Assembly (NCBI GenBank): GCA_024234935.1
Contig: JACKNI010000005.1
Span: 139,764 to 203,763, forward strand
Direction of reading: 5' to 3'
DNA length: 64,000 nt
DNA from: Chromatiales bacterium
GTDB lineage: Bacteria > Pseudomonadota > Gammaproteobacteria > Steroidobacterales > GCA-2729495
The position numbers and the translations under genes are program-made. Below, one piece after another: positions 8,090 to 17,366 of this stretch (position 1 is its first letter; the number at the start of each line of letters is the position of its first letter). The notes beneath the pieces were generated by a model. The model made no database searches. It saw nothing but the letters and a program-made list of their open reading frames with translations, and was not told the DNA's origin.

Positions 8090-11000
8090 TCAGCGTGCGG
8101 TGGCTGATTCCGGCTGCGACTCCGGCTCATCCCTCTGCAGGCGCTCGATCTCCCGACTGACATGCTCCGGCGACTGCGTCTTGCGCGCCAGCAACACGTA
8201 AATCGCGGGAATCAGGTAGAGGGTCAGAAATACCGAGATCGTCACGCCGAAAAACACCGTAGCGCCAAGAGTGCGTCGCGATTCGGTGCCGGCACCGGTA
8301 GCTGCAATCAGCGGGATGGCCCCGAAGGCCGTACACAGGCTGGTCATCAGCACCGGGCGCAAACGGATGCTGGCGGCCGAAATGATCGCCGCGTAGAACT
8401 CCGTACCCCGGTCGCGCAGCTGATTGGCGAATTCAACGATCAGGATGCCGTTCTTTGCCGCCAGTCCGATCAGCATGATCGCACCGATCTGGCTGTAGAC
8501 GTTGACCGACGATCCGAATGCCCAGAGGCCAACCAGTCCGCCGGTGATCGCCATCGGTACCGTCAGCATGATGATCAGCGGATGCCTGAAGCTCTCGAAC
8601 TGCGCGGCGAGAATCAGGAACACCACGATCATCGCAAAACCGAAAGTCAGGTAGATCGCGTTCCCCGACTGCTTGTACTCGCGGGCCTCGCCGTCAAAAT
8701 CGATCTTCGCCTCTGGCGGCAGCTCCGTGGCGATCAGCTGCTCCATGTAGCTCACGGCCTCGCCAATGGAATAGCCAGGTGCCAGACTCGCGCTCAGCGT
8801 CACCGAGCGCAACTGATTGAAGCGCTTCAGTTCCTTCGGACCCGCGACCTCCTCGAGCCGGACCAGACTCGCGAGTGGTATCAGCTGCGGCGAGCGATCC
8901 GAACGCACGTAGATATTCTGCAGATCCGATGGCGTGGCGCGGTCCTGGGCCGCACCCTGCAATATCACGTTGTACTCTTCGCCACGTTCGACAAAACTGG
9001 TGACGATCCTCGACCCGAGCATCGTTTCCAGCGTATTGCCAATGGTCTGCAGCGAAACGCCGAGATCGGCAGCACGATCCCGATCAATCGCAATCCGGAT
9101 TTTCGGCTTTCCCGGAAAAAAGTCCGAGCGCATGCCGAGTATGCGCGGGTTCTCTTCGTTGACCTTGTTGATGATCAGGTCCTGCCAGTCGCTCAGGTCT
9201 TCATAGCTGGTGCCACTGAGTATCACCGCCAGTCCGCTGCCACTGGAGCGTATCGCCAGACTCGGCGGCAGAAATACCATGGCGACGGCACCCGGCAGCC
9301 TGTCAACCAGCTTGCGGATTTCGGCCGAGAGTTCCTGGGCCGAGCGCTGCCTTTCGGCCCGTGATACCAGGGGCATATAGATGAAGGCCGTATTTACATC
9401 GCCACCGCTGCCCCACATGCCGGTGCGGGAAACCACACGTTTGATATCACCGGATTCGACGTAGGGCTTCAGCAGGCCCTCGATCACCCGCACCTGACGG
9501 TCCATATACTCCGGCGATGCGCCTTCCGGGCCGCGTATCGTCATCAGCATCATGTTGCGGTCTTCGGCCGGCGCATATTCGCCGGGCAGGCTCCTGAACA
9601 GTACAGTGCCGAGTACTGCGACCAGTGCGAGCAGCACGACGGCAACGCGGGGCAGCCGGATGAATCGCGTGAGTGAGGCCCGGTAGGCTCCGGTGAGCCG
9701 CTGGAACACACCATCAAGCCAGGTCGCCAGCCGTCCCCGCCGCACACCGCCGGCATAAAGTATTGAAGTCAGCATCGGTACCAGTGTCAGGGCAACAAGG
9801 CCCGATGCCGCAATGGCCGCTGCCAGGGAGATGCCGAATTCGCCGAACAGGCGTCCGACATTGCCGGGCATGAACGAGATCGGTACGAATACGGCCACCA
9901 GTACCGCCGTGGTCGAGACCACGGCGAAACCGATCTCCCGACTGCCTTCGATGGACGCAAGCAGGGGCGGACGACCGAGTTCCATTTTCCGCACGATATT
10001 TTCGAGCACGACGATCGCATCATCGACGACCAGGCCGATGGCCAGCACCAGGCCGAGCAAGGTCAGTGTATTGATGGTGTAGCCCAGTGCGGCCATGACG
10101 ATAAAGGCCGAGATGATCGCCACAGGAATCGTCAGGGCCGGGATGATCGTCGCCCGCAGCGAGCCCACAAAGGCGAAGATCACCACCAGTACCAGCAGCA
10201 GGGCTTCAAAAAGTACCTTGACCACCTCGCGCATCGACTCCTCGATGAAGCGTGAAAAATCGATACTGGTGGATACTGTCAGGTCGTCGGGCAGGCTGTC
10301 CTGCAGCCGGTCTACCTCGGCCAGCACAGCCCGGTTGACCTGCAGGATATTGGCGTTCGCCTGCGGCACGATGCCGAGACTGATGCCCGCCATGCCGTTC
10401 GAGCGCGAGACGAAGCGTGCGTCCTCGGGTTCGATGCGTACATCGGCCACTTCGCCAAGCCGGGTGAGGTAATTGTCGCTGCCGCGGCCGATAACCAGTG
10501 CCGCGAAGTCCTCGACCTTGTCCAGGCCTGTCGCCGTGCGCAGCGAGAATTCGCGCTGCCGCGACTCGATGCGTCCCGCCGGCAGCTCGACGTTTTCTCT
10601 CCTTAGCGTGTTTTCCACGTCTTCCACGGTGAGCCCGCGGGCGGCGAGCGCATCGCGATCGAGCCAGATGCGCATGGCCGTCTTCTGCGCGCCGGCCAGG
10701 CGGATCGTGGCGACGCCGTCAACGGCGGACAACCGGTCGACGAGGTTTCTGTCGGCGTAGTCGGTGAGATCCATCAACGTGCGTGTCCGGCTGTCCACGC
10801 CGATATACAGGGTGGCGTCCATGCCCTGATCCTGTTTGGTGATCTCGGGCGGATTCGCGCCATCGGGCAACTGCTTCTGCACCCGCGACACGCGTTCGCG
10901 GACATCGTTGGCGGCACCGTCCGGGTCGCGATCCAGGCCGAACTCGATCACGATGTTCGAACGCTCGTCCTGGCTGCTCGAGGTGAGCTTCTGCACGCCG

Positions 11001-11224
11001 GCGATGCCCGAAATCTGATCCTCTATGACCTGCGTGACGCGGCGCTCGACAACCTCGGCCGATGCGCCCCGGTAGGTTGTCGTCACGGTCACGACCGGCG
11101 GATCGATGTTGGGAAATTCGCGCACAGCCAGCCGGCTGACAGCGAGCAAGCCAAGAATGACCAGGATCAGGCTCAGGACTCCGGCGAGCACCGGGCGGCG
11201 TACTGATATGTCAGACAGGATCAT
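8090..11224 (-). CDS. RND efflux pump, HAE-1 family (AcrB/MexF-like)
   Basis: A 1044-residue inner-membrane proton-driven exporter of hydrophobic and amphiphilic compounds. It starts MILSDISVRRPVLAGVL with the first membrane helix, has two large periplasmic loops, and carries the proton-relay motif VVDDAIVVLEN in helix 4 with Asp401, Asp402 and Glu408. The second half repeats the fold with PLIIMLTVPMAITGGL and the GIL..EFANQLRDRG segment. It lies downstream of the membrane-fusion lipoprotein on the same strand, with 23 bases between them. No outer-membrane factor gene is present here, so it must use a TolC-like protein encoded elsewhere. The substrate cannot be told from sequence. Confidence 0.93.
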   Translation of the reverse strand: MILSDISVRRPVLAGVLSLILVILGLLAVSRLAVREFPNIDPPVVTVTTTYRGASAEVVERRVTQVIEDQISGIAGVQKLTSSSQDERSNIVIEFGLDRDPDGAANDVRERVSRVQKQLPDGANPPEITKQDQGMDATLYIGVDSRTRTLMDLTDYADRNLVDRLSAVDGVATIRLAGAQKTAMRIWLDRDALAARGLTVEDVENTLRRENVELPAGRIESRQREFSLRTATGLDKVEDFAALVIGRGSDNYLTRLGEVADVRIEPEDARFVSRSNGMAGISLGIVPQANANILQVNRAVLAEVDRLQDSLPDDLTVSTSIDFSRFIEESMREVVKVLFEALLLVLVVIFAFVGSLRATIIPALTIPVAIISAFIVMAALGYTINTLTLLGLVLAIGLVVDDAIVVLENIVRKMELGRPPLLASIEGSREIGFAVVSTTAVLVAVFVPISFMPGNVGRLFGEFGISLAAAIAASGLVALTLVPMLTSILYAGGVRRGRLATWLDGVFQRLTGAYRASLTRFIRLPRVAVVLLALVAVLGTVLFRSLPGEYAPAEDRNMMLMTIRGPEGASPEYMDRQVRVIEGLLKPYVESGDIKRVVSRTGMWGSGGDVNTAFIYMPLVSRAERQRSAQELSAEIRKLVDRLPGAVAMVFLPPSLAIRSSGSGLAVILSGTSYEDLSDWQDLIINKVNEENPRILGMRSDFFPGKPKIRIAIDRDRAADLGVSLQTIGNTLETMLGSRIVTSFVERGEEYNVILQGAAQDRATPSDLQNIYVRSDRSPQLIPLASLVRLEEVAGPKELKRFNQLRSVTLSASLAPGYSIGEAVSYMEQLIATELPPEAKIDFDGEAREYKQSGNAIYLTFGFAMIVVFLILAAQFESFRHPLIIMLTVPMAITGGLVGLWAFGSSVNVYSQIGAIMLIGLAAKNGILIVEFANQLRDRGTEFYAAIISAASIRLRPVLMTSLCTAFGAIPLIAATGAGTESRRTLGATVFFGVTISVFLTLYLIPAIYVLLARKTQSPEHVSREIERLQRDEPESQPESATAR

Positions 11225-11247
11225 GTTTGCTTGTTCCCCGCGTCCGC

Positions 11248-12339
11248 TCAGCCATCGGGCGTCACGCTGACCGGTGTGCCCTCGTGCAGACGCTGGGTGC
11301 CCTCGGTGACCACGAGCGCGCCCGCATCGAGGCCGCTACGGATCTCGGCGAAGCCGGGTGTGCGTCCGCCGAGCAGGACTTCGCGCTCCGCGGCCTTGCC
11401 GTTTTCGATGACGAAAACGTACTGGCGGCCTTCGCGCGGCATCAGGCTTTCTTCGGCGATCAGCAGCACCTTGTCGCGGTGCTTTTCGAGGCTGACGGTC
11501 ATGAACATGCCGGGCTTCAGTGCGCCCCCGGCATTGGGCAGGGTGGCGATCACGGCAACCGAGCGCGTGACCGGATCGACGCGGGAATCGATGCTCGTCA
11601 CCTCGCCGGAAAACTGCCGGTCCGGATAAACGGTGGTGGCAGCCGAGATCGGCATGCCGGTATGGACGGTATCCATGAAGGTCTCAGGAACCGAGAAGCC
11701 GAGCTTGATCGTGCTGACATCATCGAGCGTCGTGATCACGGTATCCGGGCTGACCAGGTCACCGAGACTGACCTTGCGCAGACCGACCACGCCGGCGAAG
11801 GGCGCCTTGACCGACAGCGTGTCGAGCCGCGCCCGGGCACCACGCACCTGTGCTCTGGCGACCGCCAGGTTTGCTTCGAGCTGGTCGAGGTCGGCTGCCG
11901 ATACGACCTGGGTGGCTGCGAGGGCCTGACTGCGCTGGTACTGGCTTTCGGCCTGCTTCAGCTGCGCTTCGGCGAGGCTGAGGCTGGCCGCTTCCTGCCG
12001 CGTGTCCAGCTCGACCAGCATCTGCCCCGCCTTCACCGGCTGGCCTTCACGAAAGCCGATACGCGTGACGACGCTGCTGGAACGGACGGTGACCTCAATG
12101 GACTCGTTCGCCTGTGCCGTGCCGAGCGCCGTGTAACGGTCGATGAAGGATTGCGGCTCCAGTCGCCGGGCAATGACCGTTACAGGTGTCCCGGCACCGA
12201 ACCCGGACGCACCGCTGCGGCTTCCATCCGCCTGATCGGACCGTGAACCGCAGGCCGCCAGCAGGCCGAGCAGCAGCGCCGGTATCAGTCTTGCAAGAGG
12301 GGCCAAGGTCCGGCTGCCGGCGCGAGGCCGGCCCGGCAT
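11248..12339 (-). CDS. RND periplasmic adaptor (membrane fusion lipoprotein)
   Basis: A 363-residue adaptor that bridges the RND pump to an outer-membrane channel. ATG at 12339 gives an N-terminus with a hydrophobic stretch ending LLGLLAAC, a lipobox with the acylated Cys at residue 30. An upstream ATG at 12390 is possible but would give an overlong signal sequence and overlap pepQ. The lipoyl/barrel-sandwich halves flank an alpha-helical hairpin (about residues 95-160), followed by a beta-barrel domain containing PFAGVVGLRKVSLGDLVSPDT. It is 31 bases downstream of pepQ and just before the pump gene. Confidence 0.9.
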   Translation of the reverse strand: MPGRPRAGSRTLAPLARLIPALLLGLLAACGSRSDQADGSRSGASGFGAGTPVTVIARRLEPQSFIDRYTALGTAQANESIEVTVRSSSVVTRIGFREGQPVKAGQMLVELDTRQEAASLSLAEAQLKQAESQYQRSQALAATQVVSAADLDQLEANLAVARAQVRGARARLDTLSVKAPFAGVVGLRKVSLGDLVSPDTVITTLDDVSTIKLGFSVPETFMDTVHTGMPISAATTVYPDRQFSGEVTSIDSRVDPVTRSVAVIATLPNAGGALKPGMFMTVSLEKHRDKVLLIAEESLMPREGRQYVFVIENGKAAEREVLLGGRTPGFAEIRSGLDAGALVVTEGTQRLHEGTPVSVTPDG

Positions 12340-12370
12340 GTTGTTGTTTTGCGTCACGGGCGATCCTGGT

Positions 12371-13696
12371 TCAAGTGGTTTCTGCTTCACGCGTCAGGTT
12401 TCTGTGGCCATCTGCGGTGACCAGCACATTATCCTCGATACGGATGCCGCCGTAGCGGCGCAGCCCGGCAACCTTCTTCCAGTCCACCTGCCGGCTGTGG
12501 CGGCTCTTCTTCAATCTGGCCAGCAGCGAGTCGATGAAGTAGATGCCGGGCTCGATCGTCACCACCATACCGGGTTCCAGCATGCGGGTGAGCCGCAAGC
12601 GCGAAAAACGCTTCGGTCGTGGCAGCGTGCGCCCCAGTGGACTCGCCAGGTCGCCGCCCACATCGTGGACCTGCAGGCCAAGCAGATGACCGAGTCCGTG
12701 TGGCATGAAACTGTCGATAATGCGTCGCTCCACCATTTCCTCGGCAGACAGGCGAACCAGTTCCCAGCGGGACAGCAGTCCGGCCAGCGCCGTAAATGCG
12801 CTCAGCTGAAGCGCCGGGAAGGACACCCCGGGGCGTACCTGCGCGCACAGCTGCTGCTGGGTGCGGTCCATGTCCCGCACCATGGCCGCGAATTCACCGC
12901 GTCGGGCGGCGTAGGTCCGGGTGATGTCGGACGCATAGCCGGCGACGCTGGATCCGGCGTCAAGCAGCAGGCTGTGGCGCTCGCGCGCCGGCAGGCGTTG
13001 CCGGTCGCGATGCTGGTAATGCAGCGTGGCGCCGTTCCGGTTCATCGCCACGATGGCCGGGTAGGGCAGTTCAGCATCGCTCTGGCCGCAGGCGGCGAGA
13101 AACATGAGGCCCATTTCAAACTCGCTGAGCCCGGCATCAAAGGCAGTGTGCACAGCCCGATGACCTGCCAGCGCCTGCGCCGTGGCCCGCTCGATGCAAT
13201 GAACCTCCCATGCCGTCTTGCAGGCGCGGTCGTAATCGAGATGTACCAGCAGCGACCGGGGATTCCTGCGTCCACCGATGGCCAGTCCCCGCCACTGTGC
13301 GGGATCGCCGAGCAGAGCCAGCGCTTTTTCCGCGCGCGGCAGGTGGCGTCGCAGATCGGCGGGCTTCTCGAATACGCGGATATCGAGCGCACGCTGCCAG
13401 GGTCCGCGGGGCACGGGCGCCGGCTGGTGCCAGTAGTCCACCGGTTCCAGGATCAGCAGCAGCGGTTTCCTGCCCGGCCGGTACAGGAGGGCGGAGCCCG
13501 GATGCGCGAGCAGTGGCGCCCACTGCAGGAACAGCGGCTCTGCGCGGTAGGGGTAGTGCTGGTCATCACGGTGGACCGGCGGCGCCTGGCCGGCACCGAT
13601 CAGCACGGCGTCGAAGCCGCCGGTTTGGAGCGCGCGATCGTAGCGCTGACAAAGGCTCTTGATGTGTGCGGCGTAGAGTCTGGATGAGGACGGCAT
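12371..13696 (-). CDS. pepQ: Xaa-Pro dipeptidase PepQ (M24 family)
   Basis: A 441-residue metallopeptidase that splits X-Pro dipeptides; length and layout follow E. coli PepQ (443). The N-terminal creatinase-like domain contains the YPYRAEPLFLQWAPLLAHPG segment, and the C-terminal pita-bread domain has the metal ligands in LLDAGSSVAGYASDITRTY (two Asp), FMPHGLGHLLGLQVHD (His), TIEPGIYF (Glu) and GGIRIEDNV (Glu). The start ATG at 13696 (MPSSSRLYAAHIKSL) matches the E. coli N-terminus; 15 more in-frame residues upstream are unlikely. PepQ enzymes can also hydrolyse organophosphate esters. It is the first gene of the group with the RND efflux genes. Confidence 0.93.
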   Translation of the reverse strand: MPSSSRLYAAHIKSLCQRYDRALQTGGFDAVLIGAGQAPPVHRDDQHYPYRAEPLFLQWAPLLAHPGSALLYRPGRKPLLLILEPVDYWHQPAPVPRGPWQRALDIRVFEKPADLRRHLPRAEKALALLGDPAQWRGLAIGGRRNPRSLLVHLDYDRACKTAWEVHCIERATAQALAGHRAVHTAFDAGLSEFEMGLMFLAACGQSDAELPYPAIVAMNRNGATLHYQHRDRQRLPARERHSLLLDAGSSVAGYASDITRTYAARRGEFAAMVRDMDRTQQQLCAQVRPGVSFPALQLSAFTALAGLLSRWELVRLSAEEMVERRIIDSFMPHGLGHLLGLQVHDVGGDLASPLGRTLPRPKRFSRLRLTRMLEPGMVVTIEPGIYFIDSLLARLKKSRHSRQVDWKKVAGLRRYGGIRIEDNVLVTADGHRNLTREAETT

Positions 13697-13826
13697 GCTG
13701 GCTGGTTCCCCGAATGAAGCGATAGTGGCCCAAGGAATCAATATATAGCAGTGGCGTCATACGGCAGCTCCGGCATCGGTCGCCGCTGCGCACGGATTTA
13801 ACAGCGCTGCTGAACTCCGGCATCAT

Positions 13827-14840
13827 ATGAACATCATGGAAACCCATCTCACCGGCATAACCACCACGGGCACACCGCATCTGGGCAACTATGCCGGCGC
13901 AATCCGGCCGGCAATTGCCGCCAGCCGGCGCAGCGATGTGCAATCTTTCTACTTCCTCGCCGACTATCACGCGCTGGTCAAAAACCAGGATCCCGAGGCG
14001 CTGCAGAAGTCCAGCCTGGAAGTGGCGGCGACCTGGCTGGCGCTCGGGCTCGATACCAGCAGGTCGGTTTTCTATCGCCAGTCGGATATCCCCGAAATTC
14101 CGGAACTCACCTGGCTGCTGACCACGATCACCGCCAAGGGACTGATGAATCGCGCCCACGCCTACAAGGCGGCGGTGCAGGCCAACCAGGAAGCCGGCGA
14201 TGCGGACCCGGACAAGGGCATCACCATGGGGCTGTTCTCCTATCCGGTACTGATGGCCGCCGACATCCTGATGTTCAAGGCGCACCGGGTGCCGGTCGGC
14301 AGGGACCAGAAGCAGCATGTGGAGATGGCGCGCGACATCGGCCAGCGCTTCAACCATCTGTTCGGTGAGCATTTCGTGCTGCCCGAGGCGGTTATCGCGC
14401 CGAATACCGCGGTACTCAGCGGACTCGACGGCCGCAAGATGAGCAAGAGCTACAACAACACCATTCCGCTGTTCGTGCCGGCGAACCAGCTCAGAAAGCT
14501 GATCATGCGCATCAAGACCAACTCGCTGGAGCCCGGCCAGCCCAAGGAAACTGCGGGCTCAACCCTGTTCGAGATCTATCAGGCTTTCGCCACGCCGGAA
14601 GAGACCGCTGCGCTGGCCCGTCGTTATGCCGAGGGGGCCGGCTGGGGCGATCTCAAGAAAGAGCTGTTCGAGTATCTGGACGCCCATCTGGCTGAAGCGC
14701 GCGGCAACTATGAAAAGCTGATCGCTGATCCGGGGTATGTGGAACGTGTGTTGAAGGAAGGTGCCGAACGTGCGCGCAGCCTCTCGGTGCCGTTCATGAA
14801 GGAACTGCGCCACGCGGTAGGTCTGCGTCCGGTTGGTTAA
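13827..14840 (+). CDS. trpS: Tryptophan--tRNA ligase
   Basis: A 337-residue class I aminoacyl-tRNA synthetase that charges tRNA-Trp. The HIGH-like motif is TPHLGNY at residues 16-22 and the KMSKS motif is intact (LDGRKMSKSYNN at about residue 200). The nucleotide-fold insert DPDKGITMGLFSYPVLMAADIL is typical of TrpRS. It diverges from pepQ over 130 bases and overlaps the following PIN-domain gene by eight bases. Confidence 0.96.
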   Translation: MNIMETHLTGITTTGTPHLGNYAGAIRPAIAASRRSDVQSFYFLADYHALVKNQDPEALQKSSLEVAATWLALGLDTSRSVFYRQSDIPEIPELTWLLTTITAKGLMNRAHAYKAAVQANQEAGDADPDKGITMGLFSYPVLMAADILMFKAHRVPVGRDQKQHVEMARDIGQRFNHLFGEHFVLPEAVIAPNTAVLSGLDGRKMSKSYNNTIPLFVPANQLRKLIMRIKTNSLEPGQPKETAGSTLFEIYQAFATPEETAALARRYAEGAGWGDLKKELFEYLDAHLAEARGNYEKLIADPGYVERVLKEGAERARSLSVPFMKELRHAVGLRPVG

Positions 14841-15282
14841 AGCTGTCGTCGATACCAATGTGCTGCTGGCCCTTTGGCTGTTCCGGGATCCCGTCGTCGA
14901 GCCCCTGCACGCGGCGTTTGCGGCCGGCCAGCTGCAACCGGTCCGCTCTGCTGCGACAGATGCCGAGTTCGCCGAGGTCCTGGCCCGACCAGGGCTGTTC
15001 TCGGTAGAGCCGGAACGCCAGACCCGGCTGCTTGAGAACTGGCAGGCAACGGCATCACGGGTGGAAGCGATTCATGCCGCGCCCTGGGTGTGTCGCGACC
15101 CGCTGGATCAGAAGTTCCTGGATCTCGCTTTCTCGACACAGGCCGGCTGGCTGATCACCAGGGACCGCGATCTGCTCAAGCTGGCACGCAAGACCCGCCG
15201 TCAGGGGCTGTTGATCGTCACGCCGGAAAGCTGGGCGCGGCTCGCTGCCGATGCGCCACTCCGTGCGCAACCCGGACATTGA
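14833..15282 (+). CDS. PIN-domain putative ribonuclease (toxin-like)
   Basis: A 149-residue PIN-domain protein of the COG1569 type, often listed as a putative toxin component. The first acidic ligand is in VVDTNVLLALW (Asp7), and the later acidic cluster lies in DPLDQKFLDLA and ITRDRDLLKL. The start is TTG at 14833 inside the trpS 3' end (eight-base overlap), giving MVKAVVDTN; no ATG or GTG is better placed. No antitoxin-like small gene is next to it. It may be translationally coupled to trpS. Target RNA is unknown. Confidence 0.82.
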   Translation: MVKAVVDTNVLLALWLFRDPVVEPLHAAFAAGQLQPVRSAATDAEFAEVLARPGLFSVEPERQTRLLENWQATASRVEAIHAAPWVCRDPLDQKFLDLAFSTQAGWLITRDRDLLKLARKTRRQGLLIVTPESWARLAADAPLRAQPGH

Positions 15283-15295
15283 AGCGCCTGTGCGC

Positions 15296-17353
15296 TCATG
15301 GCACCTCGATCGCGCCGATATCGGCGGGTGAGTTCGAGGGTCGGGCGCGACCGAGCTGGTCGACGCGCAGTGGCGTGACGGTCAGTCGCGGCCGCGTGCT
15401 GATCGTCACGTTGATGCCCGGATTCTCGTTGAGGTGGCCGGTCGAGAAGAGCCCGCGCCATGCTGCATCCCCGAGCAACTCTGGCCCGAGGTCCGGAATC
15501 GATGCTGCGGCGAGCGCGATGTCGAGTCGGTGCCAGAACTCGATGTACGGATGGTTCTCGAGTTGCTGTGGCCAGGTCCGGGCCGGGCCAAAGAACCGGG
15601 TGGCGGCGAGTGTCTGGATCGGAGCGCCCGAGGTATCGGTGTAGGGCTGCACTCCAGGTGTCGCGGAATCCGAATCGACTGACTGCAGGAACGCTTCGAA
15701 ATCGGCCTGGAAGGCGGCGGCGAAGCCGGGCAGCGTGTAGCGATTCTCCAGTCGGCTGAGCACGATCTCGAGGAAGTTGTCCTCGGCACCAGCCGTGACG
15801 GAGTATTCGCCGAGAGTTTCTTCGATCTGCCAGGCCGACGTCGGGACCTGCCAGAGAGCGTTGCCCTGCGGCGCGTAATGCAGCACCGCCAGCTCGCCCC
15901 GGTCGGTACCAACGGAAATGATCGTGTTCGATCGGGCGATCCCGCCAGTCATGTCGATGACGTCGGTCAAGGCGACACCGGCGGCGTCACCAGTCTGGGG
16001 GTAATGCTTGCGGCTCAGCGACGCCCAACCGGGCTCGCCGACCGGAACGAGGATTTGGCTGAAATCGAGTGCACCGATCCGGTTGTAGCCCGCACTGCGG
16101 AAGTAGAACAGCGACCCGGTGTAGATATCCTGCGCGTAGCGGCTCCCACCGACCTCCTGCACCGTGTTTCCCGCGACGATCGAGTCGCCGATGATCAGGT
16201 CCTCGGTGGCGTGCGCATTGCCGACTGTCGCTGCAATACCGCCCGCGAGATTGCGCCGGCCCAGGCTGTCCGTGCGGGGTACGCCACGGACTTCATTCTC
16301 GACGATCGTGCAGTTCTGGATCTCGAGGTAACCGTTCGACATGTAGACGCCGCCGCCGCGCCAGTAGCCCATCGCCAGAAGGAATCCGGGCAGTCCCGGT
16401 GCGGGCTCGGCGAGATTTCTCGCGATGGTGCTGTTGGTCAGCTCCAGACTGTTCTGGTTGCCGATGCTGCCGCCGTCCGAATACACGCCGGCTCCGTAGG
16501 TGAACAGGCCGCTGATGCGGTTGCCGCTGATCGTGGACTGGTCAATCGTCGATCTCGTCCCCGAGTGCCCGGCACCGCCGACGGAATAGACACCGCCGCC
16601 TGCGGCACCGCCGCCCAGCACCGAGTTGCCGCTGACAACACAACCCTGCATCTCCACGAGGTCCGCATAGACTGCACCGCCGAACGCGCCGCGATCCCGC
16701 GACGAGTCGAAATCACCGCGGACGTGGTTGTCGTAAAGCGTGCAATTCACGAGCCGTGCCGTGCCCCAGACGGCCAGCGCACCGCCGCGAGCCAGCGTCC
16801 ATGGCTGGGGGTATGGAGACGTGACCGAGATCGCCTCCGCGACGCTACTGCCTCCGGTGACCGAGACGTTCGTGAGGGTGAGATTGCCGTCGACGGCCAG
16901 CACCCGTGCGCCGGGCTGGTCCCCTCCGGTCCACGCAATCGTTATGCCCCGCGGCAGACTCGAGGCATCGATGACTACATTCTTTCGCGCTTCGAGAGCC
17001 GATCGACCGTAATCCCGGTCGAAGTACCCGATCAGGTACGAGACGGGGCCGCTGGGCTCATTGCGGATGCCCATCACCTCGCCCTTCAGTATCGTGTGTT
17101 CATTGGCGACGATCGACAGCGCGATCGTGCCGCCATCGAGCGCTGCATCGAAGGTGATCGGCTGGCCCGGTGCGGCCAGCGCCAGTGCCGAGCGGAGCGT
17201 CGTCATGCCCGCCGGAGGCGTCGCAGAGTCGAGGAGGCTGGTGACGACGATCGGGGGCGCCGGGGATTCCGACGATCCGCCTCCGCCGCAGCCTCCGAGC
17301 AGCAGAAGGACGGCCAGTGCGGCGGCAGGGATCGTGGAATTTGTTGTCGTCAA
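15296..17353 (-). CDS. Exported beta-helix lipoprotein (choice-of-anchor Q type)
   Basis: A 685-residue surface or periplasmic protein. A TTG start at 17353, ten bases after an AGGAAA, gives MTTTNSTIPAA followed by AVLLLLGGCGGGGSS, a lipoprotein signal with the acylated Cys near residue 22. An upstream ATG (17461) would overlap the preceding gene by 95 bases and is less likely. Residues of about 130-450 contain many repeats of the form NSTI..N or STISGNRISG (for example ELTNSTIARN, IQNCTIVENEV), typical of right-handed parallel beta-helices, and the C-terminus ends RPSNSPADIGAIEVP, the DIGAIE motif common at the end of such proteins. Ligand or role is not known. Confidence 0.8.
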   Translation of the reverse strand: MTTTNSTIPAAALAVLLLLGGCGGGGSSESPAPPIVVTSLLDSATPPAGMTTLRSALALAAPGQPITFDAALDGGTIALSIVANEHTILKGEVMGIRNEPSGPVSYLIGYFDRDYGRSALEARKNVVIDASSLPRGITIAWTGGDQPGARVLAVDGNLTLTNVSVTGGSSVAEAISVTSPYPQPWTLARGGALAVWGTARLVNCTLYDNHVRGDFDSSRDRGAFGGAVYADLVEMQGCVVSGNSVLGGGAAGGGVYSVGGAGHSGTRSTIDQSTISGNRISGLFTYGAGVYSDGGSIGNQNSLELTNSTIARNLAEPAPGLPGFLLAMGYWRGGGVYMSNGYLEIQNCTIVENEVRGVPRTDSLGRRNLAGGIAATVGNAHATEDLIIGDSIVAGNTVQEVGGSRYAQDIYTGSLFYFRSAGYNRIGALDFSQILVPVGEPGWASLSRKHYPQTGDAAGVALTDVIDMTGGIARSNTIISVGTDRGELAVLHYAPQGNALWQVPTSAWQIEETLGEYSVTAGAEDNFLEIVLSRLENRYTLPGFAAAFQADFEAFLQSVDSDSATPGVQPYTDTSGAPIQTLAATRFFGPARTWPQQLENHPYIEFWHRLDIALAAASIPDLGPELLGDAAWRGLFSTGHLNENPGINVTISTRPRLTVTPLRVDQLGRARPSNSPADIGAIEVP

Positions 17354-17366
17354 GAGTGTGAATTTC

